From: JAYWXI01 sp036016955
GTDB lineage: Bacteria; Bacteroidota; Bacteroidia; Flavobacteriales; Weeksellaceae
Length of the DNA: 64,000 nt
Reading direction: 5' to 3'
Assembly (NCBI RefSeq): GCF_036016955.1
Contig: NZ_JAYWXI010000002.1
Coordinates: 1-64,000 of the forward strand
Position 1 is the stretch's first letter. Every line of letters starts with the position of its first letter. Positions 25,712-34,245 of this stretch are shown in pieces. The position numbers were made by a program, and so were the translations under genes. A model generated the notes under the pieces. The model made no database searches. It was not told the origin of the DNA and saw only the letters and a program-made list of their open reading frames with translations.

Positions 25712-27505
25712 CTAAAATTTATTTTTCAATTCATCTAATGGTAACTCGATAAAACATTTTTTTCCGTCGGGAAGATACGCCGGAAAGCCCAAGCGGGTAA
25801 AATCCTTCAAAAGGGATTCCACTTCGTATTTGTAGATAAAATCGAAACGGGATTTAGCTTTGAGTTTATTCCATTGCGCTTCGTAAAACTGCATGAAATC
25901 CTCTTCGGTACGGTAATCCAACACCTCAAAAACCGTCTCTAAAAACTTAATCACCTGAGTCTCTTTCAGCCCTTCGGGCACCGCATCAATCCTCAAGACA
26001 TTATCCTGAGCCAAAGTCATCTCAAACCCCAATCCCGGTAAAAATTTCTTAATGGAACGGTACTTGTTTTTTTCTATTTCATTCAGATGATACTCCAAAG
26101 AGAAAAGCAAAGCCTGCCGTTCAGTGCTTCTTTTTTTGTCCTTCCCGCTCTCCGCAAGAACCAAACGATGCATACGGCCGGGGTCGATCATCAGGGTTTT
26201 ATCTCCTTTGTTAAACAGCCAGTACCCGTTCGGAAGCCGCATCAAATCCTCCTCGAACGCCTCCTCCTCGAAAAGATTAATCTTCGAGGGTTCGGCCGTC
26301 CCCAAACCAGACTGTTCGTACATCTCCTGAAGATTAACCACCGCCGAAGCCGAAACGTTTTTTTCTTCAACAAAAGGATTAAAGTCCCGCGCCACCGAAA
26401 CCGATGACCCTCGCCCCCAGTTTTCCGACTGGTTGAGTTTACTTTCCTGCGTGCGAGACGGACTAAAAAACTCGTCCATCTGCGGATCGCGTTCAAAATC
26501 CAAACTCGGTGCAATATTATAAATCCCCAATGCTTTTTTGATGGTCGAACGAACCAAAGCAAAAATAAGCGCCTCGTCCTCAAATTTCACCTCGGTTTTC
26601 TGAGGATGGATATTTACATCAATCTTATCGGGTTCAATTTCCAAAAACAGAAAGAAAGACGGAAGATACCCCGGAGCCAAAAGCCCCTCAAACGCCTCCT
26701 GAACCGCCCGATTAAGGTAAGGACTCTTAAAAAACCGCTGATTAACGAAAAAAAACTGTTCGCCGCGGGTTTTCTTGGCCCCTTCGGGCTTTGCCACATA
26801 CCCCTGAAGCTTGATCCAATCCAAATCTTCCTTAATCGGAACCAAAATCGGTTGCAATTTGCGCCCGAAAATCTCCACAATACGCTGAACCTGGGTCCCT
26901 TTACGAAGACGAAAGATAATTTCGTCATTATGAAACAAATCGAATTCAATCTGTTCATGCGCCAACGCCACCCTTTGAAATTCATCCAAAATGTGACGAA
27001 ATTCCACATTATTATTTTTCAAAAACTTACGCCTCGCAGGAATATTATAGAACAAATTTTTAACCGAAAAATTAGAACCCTCCGCCGTCTGAATAGGCTC
27101 CTGAAACTGAAGCGCCCCGCCTTCAATGTAAAGGTTGGTTCCGGCCAAAGCCTCCCTCTGCTTGGTTTTCAACTCCACCTGTGCCACGGCCGCTATGGAA
27201 GCCAAAGCCTCCCCGCGAAACCCTTTGGACGAAATCTGGAAGATATCCTCCGTCGTTCTTATTTTCGAGGTTGCATGACGTTCAAACGCCATTCGAGCAT
27301 CCCCTTCGGACATCCCAACCCCATCATCCACCACCTGAATCAAGTTCTTACCTGCTTCGCGGACAATGAGTTCCACTTTACTCGCACCTGCATCAATGGC
27401 ATTTTCTAATAACTCCTTCACTACGGAAGCCGGGCGTTGCACCACTTCCCCCGCAGCAATTTGGTTGGCAACATGATCAGGCAAAAGCTGGATTATATCA
27501 GACAT
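25712..27505 (-). CDS. mutL: DNA mismatch repair protein MutL, endonuclease motifs absent
   Basis: MutL links MutS mismatch recognition to excision. The N-terminal GHKL ATPase is intact: ELLENAIDAGAS, DDGVGM, KGFRGEALASI, plus the transducer domain. In the C-terminal dimerisation domain the place of the DQHAxxER-type endonuclease motif reads MIDPGRMHRLVLAE, and a late Cys-Pro-His-Gly-Arg-Pro-like motif is not present (AYLPDGKKCFIEL). The protein therefore lacks the known metal-binding nuclease site. I use ATG 27505, just after the promoter, giving 597 residues with the normal IIQLLPDHVANQIAAGEVV start. mutS is in the same window at 60662. Confidence 0.95.
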   Translation of the reverse strand: MSDIIQLLPDHVANQIAAGEVVQRPASVVKELLENAIDAGASKVELIVREAGKNLIQVVDDGVGMSEGDARMAFERHATSKIRTTEDIFQISSKGFRGEALASIAAVAQVELKTKQREALAGTNLYIEGGALQFQEPIQTAEGSNFSVKNLFYNIPARRKFLKNNNVEFRHILDEFQRVALAHEQIEFDLFHNDEIIFRLRKGTQVQRIVEIFGRKLQPILVPIKEDLDWIKLQGYVAKPEGAKKTRGEQFFFVNQRFFKSPYLNRAVQEAFEGLLAPGYLPSFFLFLEIEPDKIDVNIHPQKTEVKFEDEALIFALVRSTIKKALGIYNIAPSLDFERDPQMDEFFSPSRTQESKLNQSENWGRGSSVSVARDFNPFVEEKNVSASAVVNLQEMYEQSGLGTAEPSKINLFEEEAFEEDLMRLPNGYWLFNKGDKTLMIDPGRMHRLVLAESGKDKKRSTERQALLFSLEYHLNEIEKNKYRSIKKFLPGLGFEMTLAQDNVLRIDAVPEGLKETQVIKFLETVFEVLDYRTEEDFMQFYEAQWNKLKAKSRFDFIYKYEVESLLKDFTRLGFPAYLPDGKKCFIELPLDELKNKF

Positions 27506-27523
27506 ACTAAACGATTGAAACTG

Positions 27524-27531
27524 CAAAAATA
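27524..27531 (-). promoter_or_regulatory. -7 element for mutL
   Basis: TATTTTTG on the minus strand, 18 bases before the mutL ATG. It supports the shorter start. Confidence 0.55.
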
Positions 27532-27789
27532 AGGATTCCAAACTTTAAAGTCCCTTAATGTGGAGAAAATAAAAAAGTCAAAAAAAACAACCTTGCTCTC
27601 CGCCTACCCAAATCCTCCTCGCAAGCAAGAACAAAACCCCAATAAATCACTGAAAACAAAGCTACTAAGACAAAATAAAAGCAAAAAAAATGAGCTTTTT
27701 TTTCATCCCAGAAAAAAACACCGCCCCTCAAAGCAGCGAACAAGAAAAACAATAAAATAAAAAACTGAAAATCAAAACATAAGAACAAA

Positions 27790-28755
27790 TTAAATTTTCG
27801 CCAAAACAGACGAAATATCCAATTCGTTCAAACAAGCATAATCTCCCCGAAAACAAGCTTTATTCCCAAAAACCGAACAAGGGCGGCAAGTCAAATCCGA
27901 AACCTGAACCACGTCCTCCAAACGCTGCCCATACCCCAAAAATCCCGCATAAGGATGCGTCGCTCCCCAAACCGAAACACAACGCGTTCCCACCAAGCTC
28001 GCCAAGTGCATATTAGCCGAATCCATCGAAACCATAACGGACAATTCCGCTATTTTAGCCAGCTCTTCCACCAGTGTCAGTTTACCCGCATAACTCTGCG
28101 TATTAGGAATTTCTCTCGCCCAACGCTCAAGCAGCGCGGTTTCCTCCGCACCGCCACCAAAGAAAAAAACCGGCGCCTTCTGCGCCAAAGCCTTAGCCAG
28201 CTCATAGGATTTTTCCAAAGGAAGCCTTTTCCCCTTATGCTGGGCAAAAGGAGCAAAACCAATCCCTTTTTTATCCGCTTTGCCTCCCCGAAGCTCGTGG
28301 GAAAGCTCTACCGAAAACCCCAGCGTTCTAAAAACATCCGCATAACGCTCTACCGTTGTTTTCAGCTGTTTTTTATCTAAATTCCAAACATCGGTAAGCT
28401 TCTTTTTCTCTTTTTTCCCTTTATTGATTTTGGACGTTTTAAACCCCTGCCATCGAAAGCAAAACGTCAAAATTTTACTCCGTATCACATCATGAAGATC
28501 CGCCACACATTCGGGCGCGTACGCTTTAGCCAATTCTCCGAACAGCCTGCGCATCCCCAAAAGCCCTTTGTAATCATTCAAATCAACCCCGTGAAAAACC
28601 AAACGATCCACCCCCTCAAACAAACCCGAAAACGACTTCCGAGACACCATCACCACTTCCACGTCCGGATTTTGTTCCAAAAACACCCTAAGGACAGGCA
28701 CCGTCATCGCCACGTCCCCAAATGCAGAAAAACGGTATGCTAAAACCCTTCTCAC
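27790..28755 (-). CDS. Glycosyltransferase family 9 (heptosyltransferase-like)
   Basis: ADP-heptose:LPS heptosyltransferase-type GT-B enzyme of 321 residues, acting on LPS core at the cytoplasmic face. It opens RRVLAYRFSAFGDVAMTVPV, the typical GT9 start, and has IGFAPFAQHKGKRLP, FFFGGGAEE, the donor-site VSMDSANMHLASLVGT and a C-terminal CRPCSVFGNKACFRGDYACL cysteine cluster. It starts with GTG overlapping the sufE stop (GTGA). About 250 bases of A-rich DNA without a clear gene separate it from mutL. Confidence 0.93.
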   Translation of the reverse strand: MRRVLAYRFSAFGDVAMTVPVLRVFLEQNPDVEVVMVSRKSFSGLFEGVDRLVFHGVDLNDYKGLLGMRRLFGELAKAYAPECVADLHDVIRSKILTFCFRWQGFKTSKINKGKKEKKKLTDVWNLDKKQLKTTVERYADVFRTLGFSVELSHELRGGKADKKGIGFAPFAQHKGKRLPLEKSYELAKALAQKAPVFFFGGGAEETALLERWAREIPNTQSYAGKLTLVEELAKIAELSVMVSMDSANMHLASLVGTRCVSVWGATHPYAGFLGYGQRLEDVVQVSDLTCRPCSVFGNKACFRGDYACLNELDISSVLAKI

Positions 28756-29171
28756 GATTTAACTTGAAAAGCAACGGCATAAAACTTAATCTGCTTGGTC
28801 ATAGCCATCAGACCATTCGCCCGGGAAGGAGACAAAAACTCCTGAAGCCCAATCTCGGAAATAAATTCAAAATCGGAATCAAGAATTTCCTGAGGCGTAT
28901 GCCCACTGTAAATGGAAACCAACAAAGCAACAATCCCCTTAGGCAATATCCCATCGGAGTCCGCCTTGAAATACAATCGCCCATCCCTGAATTCCACCTC
29001 AATCCAAACCTTGGACTGACAGCCCTTGATGAGATTTTCATCTTTTTTTTCAGCCTCGGAAAGCCCCTCCAAAGATTTTCCCAAATCAATGATATACTCG
29101 TACTTCTGCTCCCAGTCTTCCAAAAACTCGAAGTCTTCTACGATAGCTCGCTGTTTTTCTTTAATGGTCAT
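28752..29171 (-). CDS. sufE: SufE family cysteine desulfurase activator
   Basis: Accepts persulfide sulfur from SufS for iron-sulfur cluster assembly. The 139-residue protein has Cys51 in IKGCQSKVWIEV, the same spot as the active cysteine of SufE, followed by a DSDGILPKGIVALLV segment and the FISEIGLQEFLSPSRANGL motif. I start at ATG 29171, directly after the promoter; the longer frame would run back into the upstream gene. The -7 box ends only 4 bases before this ATG. Confidence 0.95.
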   Translation of the reverse strand: MTIKEKQRAIVEDFEFLEDWEQKYEYIIDLGKSLEGLSEAEKKDENLIKGCQSKVWIEVEFRDGRLYFKADSDGILPKGIVALLVSIYSGHTPQEILDSDFEFISEIGLQEFLSPSRANGLMAMTKQIKFYAVAFQVKS

Positions 29172-29175
29172 GCCG

Positions 29176-29183
29176 CAAAGATA
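29176..29183 (-). promoter_or_regulatory. -7 element for sufE, predicting a leaderless mRNA
   Basis: TATCTTTG on the minus strand is followed by CGGC and then the ATG. Transcription would begin at or next to the start codon. Confidence 0.65.
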
Positions 29184-29190
29184 ATTAAAG

Positions 29191-30315
29191 TTACACGGTT
29201 CTGCCAATTCCTCCAAAATTCTCCCGCTCGACCTTGGCAAAAAGATCCAAAATCTTCGGCTCCTCCATTTCCCAACAAAGCACCGCCGCCGCACGATCCA
29301 ATTCCTCGGCATAATGCGCCCGTCCCTTTTCCAAAACCTTATTAATCGCCAAAGCGATGGTCTCAGGACGGTGATCCGTCACCACTTCCCCAACTTTATA
29401 ATCCTTATAAACCCTAAGCATCTCGGGAAAATTAATCATCACCAACGGCACTTTGGACTGAATATAATCCGCCACCTTGTTGGGCAGCGAATACAAGTAA
29501 CTCACCCCACCGTTCTCCTCAAGACTAAGTCCTACATCTGCCGTTTTAGTCAATGCTCTTAGATTCTCCGGGGTTAGTTTCCCCACAAAACGCACCTTAT
29601 CCCGAAGCCCTTCGCGATCCACCAAAGCTTCGTACGTTTTTCTCATCGGACCATCTCCCGCAATTTTAAACACCGCATCCGGCACGAAACGCATCGCCAA
29701 AATCGCCTGCGCAAGCCCCCGAGACTGATTAATAACCCCTTGGTAAAGCACCACTTTCGGAGCCGTATTCCCTTGAATCGAAATCGCCTCCGAAATGCGC
29801 CTTGGTATATTGCGCACCACGACCGGATCCACCGCGTACTTAGCCTTAAACCACTCCGCATAACTAAAACTTTCGGTCATCATGTATTTCATCCCCGGCA
29901 GAAGCCTTTTTTCCAGCCACCGCCAGACTTTCTGCGTCCACCGACCGTTAATCGCCGGCATTTCAGTGAAAATTTCATGACTATCAAACACCAACGGAAT
30001 GGCTTTTTCCTTTGCCACACGCACATTCGGCCAAAGCGCATCCAAATCGTTCGCCAAGAGAATCGTATTGCCGTCCGCCTTTTGTTTCAACACCTTATAA
30101 AGTTTATAGTTGAACTCCAAATAAGCAAACCGAAGCGACTTGGAACGCAAAGCAATTCTCGAAAAAGAATACGGCCTCTGCATCGCTTCCGCACCTCCCC
30201 AATCGTTTCCTATAAGTTCCACCTCATAACCCTGACCATGAAGCGTCGCACAAACCTTCTCTATCCGCTGATCCGTATACAAATTACTGAATGCCGAAAC
30301 TAAAATTTTAGCCAC
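29191..30315 (-). CDS. Glycosyltransferase family 4
   Basis: GT-B glycosyltransferase of 374 residues. The N-terminal domain starts AKILVSAFSNLYTDQRIEKV and has a DSHEIFTEMP segment; the C-terminal donor domain has VLYQGVINQSRGL, FKIAGDGPMR, VRFVGKLTPENL and the EENGGVSYLYSLPNKVADYI region. Such enzymes build surface polysaccharide or LPS. The start codon is GTG, one base after the stop of the small membrane protein gene. The sugar and acceptor are unknown. Confidence 0.93.
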   Translation of the reverse strand: MAKILVSAFSNLYTDQRIEKVCATLHGQGYEVELIGNDWGGAEAMQRPYSFSRIALRSKSLRFAYLEFNYKLYKVLKQKADGNTILLANDLDALWPNVRVAKEKAIPLVFDSHEIFTEMPAINGRWTQKVWRWLEKRLLPGMKYMMTESFSYAEWFKAKYAVDPVVVRNIPRRISEAISIQGNTAPKVVLYQGVINQSRGLAQAILAMRFVPDAVFKIAGDGPMRKTYEALVDREGLRDKVRFVGKLTPENLRALTKTADVGLSLEENGGVSYLYSLPNKVADYIQSKVPLVMINFPEMLRVYKDYKVGEVVTDHRPETIALAINKVLEKGRAHYAEELDRAAAVLCWEMEEPKILDLFAKVERENFGGIGRTV

Positions 30316-30316
30316 C

Positions 30317-30538
30317 CTAAGTTCTCTTGATTAAATGATAAACCTGCACCAAACATATCACCGCATTAGGAATCACCACCGGCCAAAGCACCTTAGCCCC
30401 TAACGAACCGTAAAGAATAAAAAGAATACACCCCACTAAATTAACCACCCTCAGATGCCGGAGGTTCTTCAATAAAAAACTCACGATAATCACCGTCGAA
30501 GCGGCATAACCGATGTAATCCACAAACGCTGTATCCAT
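30317..30538 (-). CDS. Small membrane protein, YgjV-like
   Basis: A 73-residue protein with three hydrophobic helices: VDYIGYAASTVIIVSFLL, VVNLVGCILFILYGSLG and VIPNAVICLVQVYHLI. This resembles the repeat unit of YgjV-type inner membrane proteins and, more remotely, half-transporters of the semiSWEET kind. I use ATG 30538, since the GTG at 30559 overlaps the -7 box. It precedes the GT4 gene in one transcript. Function unknown. Confidence 0.75.
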   Translation of the reverse strand: MDTAFVDYIGYAASTVIIVSFLLKNLRHLRVVNLVGCILFILYGSLGAKVLWPVVIPNAVICLVQVYHLIKRT

Positions 30539-30558
30539 AGCCTTTTCTGTCTTTTCCA

Positions 30559-30566
30559 CAAAGATA
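30559..30566 (-). promoter_or_regulatory. -7 element for the YgjV-like / GT4 pair
   Basis: TATCTTTG on the minus strand, 20 bases before the ATG at 30538. Confidence 0.6.
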
Positions 30567-30636
30567 GTTTTTTCATGGTTAACCCTACCCCAAAAACTGA
30601 CATAAAGTCATTATTTACAATTTGGTAAAGTATTTG

Positions 30637-30644
30637 TAACTTTG
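30637..30644 (+). promoter_or_regulatory. -7 element for clpC
   Basis: TAACTTTG fits TAnnTTTG and gives a leader of about 45-50 bases before the clpC ATG. Confidence 0.6.
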
Positions 30645-30650
30645 ATTATC

Positions 30651-30675
30651 CAAAGCTCGGCCATTCCGAACTTTG
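30651..30675 (+). promoter_or_regulatory. Inverted repeat in the clpC leader
   Basis: CAAAGCTCGG at 30651-30660 and CCGAACTTTG at 30666-30675 pair over 9 of 10 positions with a 5-base loop, starting at about +1 of the predicted transcript. AACTTTGATT also occurs twice (30638 and 30669). It may be an operator or a leader hairpin. Confidence 0.5.
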
Positions 30676-30696
30676 ATTTATCTTAGAACAACACGT

Positions 30697-33189
30697 ATGG
30701 ACTATAAATTTTCCCAAGGTCTGAACAAAGTGTTCAGGCAAAGCAAAAGCGAGGCAAAAAGACTCAAAAGCGAATTTCTCAATACCGAGCACCTTTTGTT
30801 GGGTATCATCAAAACGGAAAATTCCGCAAGGGATATTTTGCAGACGCTTAGTGCAGACCTCACCCAAATCCGTAGAAAGATTGAAACCCTCAACGCTTCT
30901 TCCGTAAATCCTTTGACCGAGGAAGCTCCCCAAATATCCCTAACAAAAATGGCCGATCAAGCCATAAAACGGGCCGAGTTGGAATGCCGCCAATACCGCA
31001 GCAGCGAAATCAACACCGTGCACCTGCTTCTCGGGATATTGTACAAATTTGAGGATCCGACGTCCAACATTCTCAATGCCTACGACATTGACTACGAAAG
31101 AGCCTCCAAAGAATACCAAACCCTTTTGAAAAACACCGGAGAGTCTCCCCGCATGAGTGCTTACGACGACGATGAGGAACGCGAGGAATACGGCCAAATG
31201 AAAAAACCGACGGGAAACCTCGGTACCGGAAGAAGCAAAACCCCCACACTGGACAATTTTGGACGGGACTTAACCGCCTTTGCCAAGGATGGCAAGCTGG
31301 ATCCAGTGATTGGCAGAGAAAAAGAGATCGAAAGAGTTTCTCAAATTCTTTCCAGACGAAAAAAGAATAACCCTCTTCTAATCGGAGAACCCGGCGTAGG
31401 AAAATCGGCTATTGCCGAAGGTTTAGCCCTTAGAATCCATCAGAAAAAAGTTTCGCGAGTGCTTTATAATAAGCGGGTCATCACTTTGGATTTGGCCAGC
31501 TTGGTGGCAGGCACCAAATACCGCGGTCAATTCGAAGAGCGAATGAAAGCCATTATGACCGAATTGGAAAAAAACAAAGACGTCATTTTGTTCATCGACG
31601 AATTGCATACCATTGTCGGAGCAGGCAGTTCTACCGGGAGTTTGGATGCCTCCAACATGTTCAAACCCGCTTTGGCGAGGGGCGAGATCCAGTGCATAGG
31701 CGCTACGACTTTGGACGAATACCGCCAGTACATCGAAAAAGACGGCGCCTTGGAAAGGCGATTCCAAAAAGTAATGGTGGAACCGACCTCTGTGGAAGAA
31801 ACCATCCAAATCCTCAATCAGATTAAGGATAAATACGAAGACCACCACAACGTCACCTATACCGAGGAAGCCATTGCGGCCTGCGTTAACCTCACTTCGC
31901 GCTATATCACCGATCGCTTCCTACCCGATAAAGCGATTGATGCCATGGATGAAGCCGGCTCCCGCGTCTACATCAAAAACATGAAGGTGCCGTCGGAAAT
32001 CGTGGACCACGAAAAGAAAATAGAAGAAACCAAAGCCTTAAAGCAAGAAGCCGTAAAAGCCCAAGACTACTTGGAAGCCCGCCGTTTAAAAGACGAAGAA
32101 GAGCGCCTTCAACGGGAACTTTCTGCGGCTCAGGAACAATGGGATAAAGAAGCCAAAGAGAAAAAAGAAACCGTTACCGAAGAAAACGTAGCCGAAGTGG
32201 TTTCCATGATGAGCGGCGTCCCTGTAACCAAAGTCGGCAAAAACGAGTTGGACAAACTGGCTCAAATGGATAACCATCTTAACGGTAAAGTCATCGGTCA
32301 GGAAGAGGCCGTGAAAAAAGTCGTGAAAGCCATCCAAAGAAACCGTGCCGGCTTGAAAGATCCCAACCGTCCGATCGGTACATTTGTATTCTTAGGAACT
32401 ACCGGCGTGGGTAAAACCGAATTGGCAAAGGTCATGGCTCGGGAACTCTTCGATTCCGATGAAGCTCTTATCCGAATCGACATGAGTGAATACATGGAAA
32501 AATTTGCGGTTTCCAGATTGGTCGGGGCGCCTCCGGGGTACGTGGGTTACGAAGAAGGCGGCCAGCTGACCGAAGCCGTACGTCGGAAGCCGTACGCCGT
32601 GGTTTTGCTCGACGAAATCGAAAAAGCGCATCCGGACGTATTCAACATCCTTCTCCAAATTTTGGACGAGGGGCACGTAACCGACTCTTTGGGCCGAAAA
32701 ATCGACTTCAGAAACACCATTATCATCCTGACATCCAATATTGGAACCCGAGATCTGAAAGACTTCGGAGACGGCGTAGGATTCGGTACATCGGCTAAAA
32801 AATCCAGCAGCGATGCCAGAGCCAGAGCCACCATAGAAAACGCTCTTAAAAAAGCTTTTGCCCCCGAATTCCTGAACCGAATCGACGACATTATCATCTT
32901 CAACGCTCTAGAGCAAGAAGACATCCGAAAAATCATCGATTTGGAACTTTCCAAACTCTACGGAAGACTGGAGAAATTAGGGTACAGAGTCGAACTCACC
33001 GAGGAGGCTAAAAATTTCATCGCCGAAAAAGGCTGGGACAAGGATTTTGGAGCCAGACCATTGAAGAGAGCCATACAAAAGTACATCGAAGATACTTTGG
33101 CCGAAATGTTAGTGAACAAACAAATGGAAGAAGGCGAAACCATCACCCTAACCCTGAACGAAACCAAAGACGCCTTAATCAAAGAGTAA
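30697..33189 (+). CDS. clpC: ATP-dependent Clp protease ATPase subunit ClpC
   Basis: AAA+ unfoldase that feeds ClpP. The 830-residue protein has a double N domain (KFSQGLNKVFRQSKSEA, LNTEHLLLGI, INTVHLLLGI), AAA1 with Walker A GEPGVGKS near residue 230, an inserted middle domain with a UVR-like DYLEARRLKDEEERLQ, and AAA2 with Walker A GTTGVGKT near 567. Domain order and length fit ClpC rather than ClpB. I start at ATG 30697, the usual MDYKFSQGL. The small oxidoreductase gene follows after 18 bases. Confidence 0.95.
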   Translation: MDYKFSQGLNKVFRQSKSEAKRLKSEFLNTEHLLLGIIKTENSARDILQTLSADLTQIRRKIETLNASSVNPLTEEAPQISLTKMADQAIKRAELECRQYRSSEINTVHLLLGILYKFEDPTSNILNAYDIDYERASKEYQTLLKNTGESPRMSAYDDDEEREEYGQMKKPTGNLGTGRSKTPTLDNFGRDLTAFAKDGKLDPVIGREKEIERVSQILSRRKKNNPLLIGEPGVGKSAIAEGLALRIHQKKVSRVLYNKRVITLDLASLVAGTKYRGQFEERMKAIMTELEKNKDVILFIDELHTIVGAGSSTGSLDASNMFKPALARGEIQCIGATTLDEYRQYIEKDGALERRFQKVMVEPTSVEETIQILNQIKDKYEDHHNVTYTEEAIAACVNLTSRYITDRFLPDKAIDAMDEAGSRVYIKNMKVPSEIVDHEKKIEETKALKQEAVKAQDYLEARRLKDEEERLQRELSAAQEQWDKEAKEKKETVTEENVAEVVSMMSGVPVTKVGKNELDKLAQMDNHLNGKVIGQEEAVKKVVKAIQRNRAGLKDPNRPIGTFVFLGTTGVGKTELAKVMARELFDSDEALIRIDMSEYMEKFAVSRLVGAPPGYVGYEEGGQLTEAVRRKPYAVVLLDEIEKAHPDVFNILLQILDEGHVTDSLGRKIDFRNTIIILTSNIGTRDLKDFGDGVGFGTSAKKSSSDARARATIENALKKAFAPEFLNRIDDIIIFNALEQEDIRKIIDLELSKLYGRLEKLGYRVELTEEAKNFIAEKGWDKDFGARPLKRAIQKYIEDTLAEMLVNKQMEEGETITLTLNETKDALIKE

Positions 33190-33207
33190 CCGAAGAAAAA
33201 ACAAATC

Positions 33208-34173
33208 ATGACCAAATTTGCGATTCTCGGCTACGGCTTCATGGGCAAAAAACATTTTGACGCCATTGCCCAGCATCCCGATGCCGAGGTCAGCGCATTG
33301 ATTGACCTTAACCTTCAACACCGTCCGGACCTTGGCCACTACCAAGGTCTGGACGCTTTTTTGCACGACAGCCCCCTTGCCGATGTTGTCATTATTGCCA
33401 CCCCAAACGCCCGACATTGTTCGGAGGCGGAAATCCTCCTTAACCGTGGCTATAACGTATTGGTCGAAAAACCTTATTGCCTTTCTTCCCAAGAGGCCGA
33501 CCGACTGATACAAACCGCTGAAAAACAGAATAAAAACCTTTTTTTAGCCCACCAAAACCGGCATTCCCCTATCTCAAAATTTCTGAAAAATATTTTATCA
33601 GAAAACCAACTGGGTAAAATTTACTTCGTCCAAACCAATCTTTTATGGTCCAGAGACGAAAAATACTACCAAAAAGGGTCTTGGAAAGGCACTAAAACTC
33701 AAGATGGCGGTACCTTATACACGCAGTTTTTTCACTTCATCGATCTCATCCTTTGGCTCTTCGGAGAAATTGAAGTTCAAAACGCCACAGCCAAAACCCT
33801 GCGCCACAACCACTTGGTAGAAATTGAAGACACAGGAACATTCACCTACACCCTTACCGAAACCGAAGGTCTCGGCGTAGTTAATTTCTCCACCGCCGTC
33901 TGTCGGAAAAATTTGGAAAGCTCCATGACCATCATCGCCGAAAAAGGCACCTTGAAAATTTCGGGACAGTATTTCGATCGCATCGAGTTTTGCGATATTG
34001 AAGGTTTGGAGGACTCAGCTCCACTCTTTGAACTCCAAGGCAATCCCAACAACCTGGTTGCTTCTGTTCAGGAAATTTGCAAAGCCCTACAAACCGCACC
34101 AAACTACGCGGAAGCCCGAAAGGGACTGAATGTCGTAAAAAAAATCGAAGCCATCTACGCCTGCCTCTCGTAA
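33208..34173 (+). CDS. Gfo/Idh/MocA family oxidoreductase
   Basis: NAD(P)-dependent sugar-type dehydrogenase of 321 residues. An N-terminal Rossmann fold shows ILGYGFMGKKH and ATPNARHC, the catalytic Lys is in NVLVEKPYCLS, and the C-terminal domain has DGGTLYTQFFHFIDLILWLFG with the family His/Asp. Members act on sugars or nucleotide sugars, often in surface polysaccharide synthesis. The 18-base distance suggests read-through from clpC. The substrate cannot be told. Confidence 0.92.
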   Translation: MTKFAILGYGFMGKKHFDAIAQHPDAEVSALIDLNLQHRPDLGHYQGLDAFLHDSPLADVVIIATPNARHCSEAEILLNRGYNVLVEKPYCLSSQEADRLIQTAEKQNKNLFLAHQNRHSPISKFLKNILSENQLGKIYFVQTNLLWSRDEKYYQKGSWKGTKTQDGGTLYTQFFHFIDLILWLFGEIEVQNATAKTLRHNHLVEIEDTGTFTYTLTETEGLGVVNFSTAVCRKNLESSMTIIAEKGTLKISGQYFDRIEFCDIEGLEDSAPLFELQGNPNNLVASVQEICKALQTAPNYAEARKGLNVVKKIEAIYACLS

Positions 34174-34226
34174 GCAATTGTTGAAAACTCAAACCGATTG
34201 GGAAAAATTATTTCCTTTCTGCATTT

Positions 34227-34234
34227 TACTTTTG
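34227..34234 (+). promoter_or_regulatory. -7 element for the radical SAM gene
   Basis: TACTTTTG ends 11 bases before the ATG at 34246. Confidence 0.6.
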
Positions 34235-34245
34235 CAACGTAAATC

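Noticed and set aside
27555..27788. Hydrophobic 77-residue minus-strand frame downstream of the GT9 gene
   Set aside because: It can start only at TTG, has no promoter or terminator of its own, and its hydrophobic look follows from A-rich DNA on the other strand.
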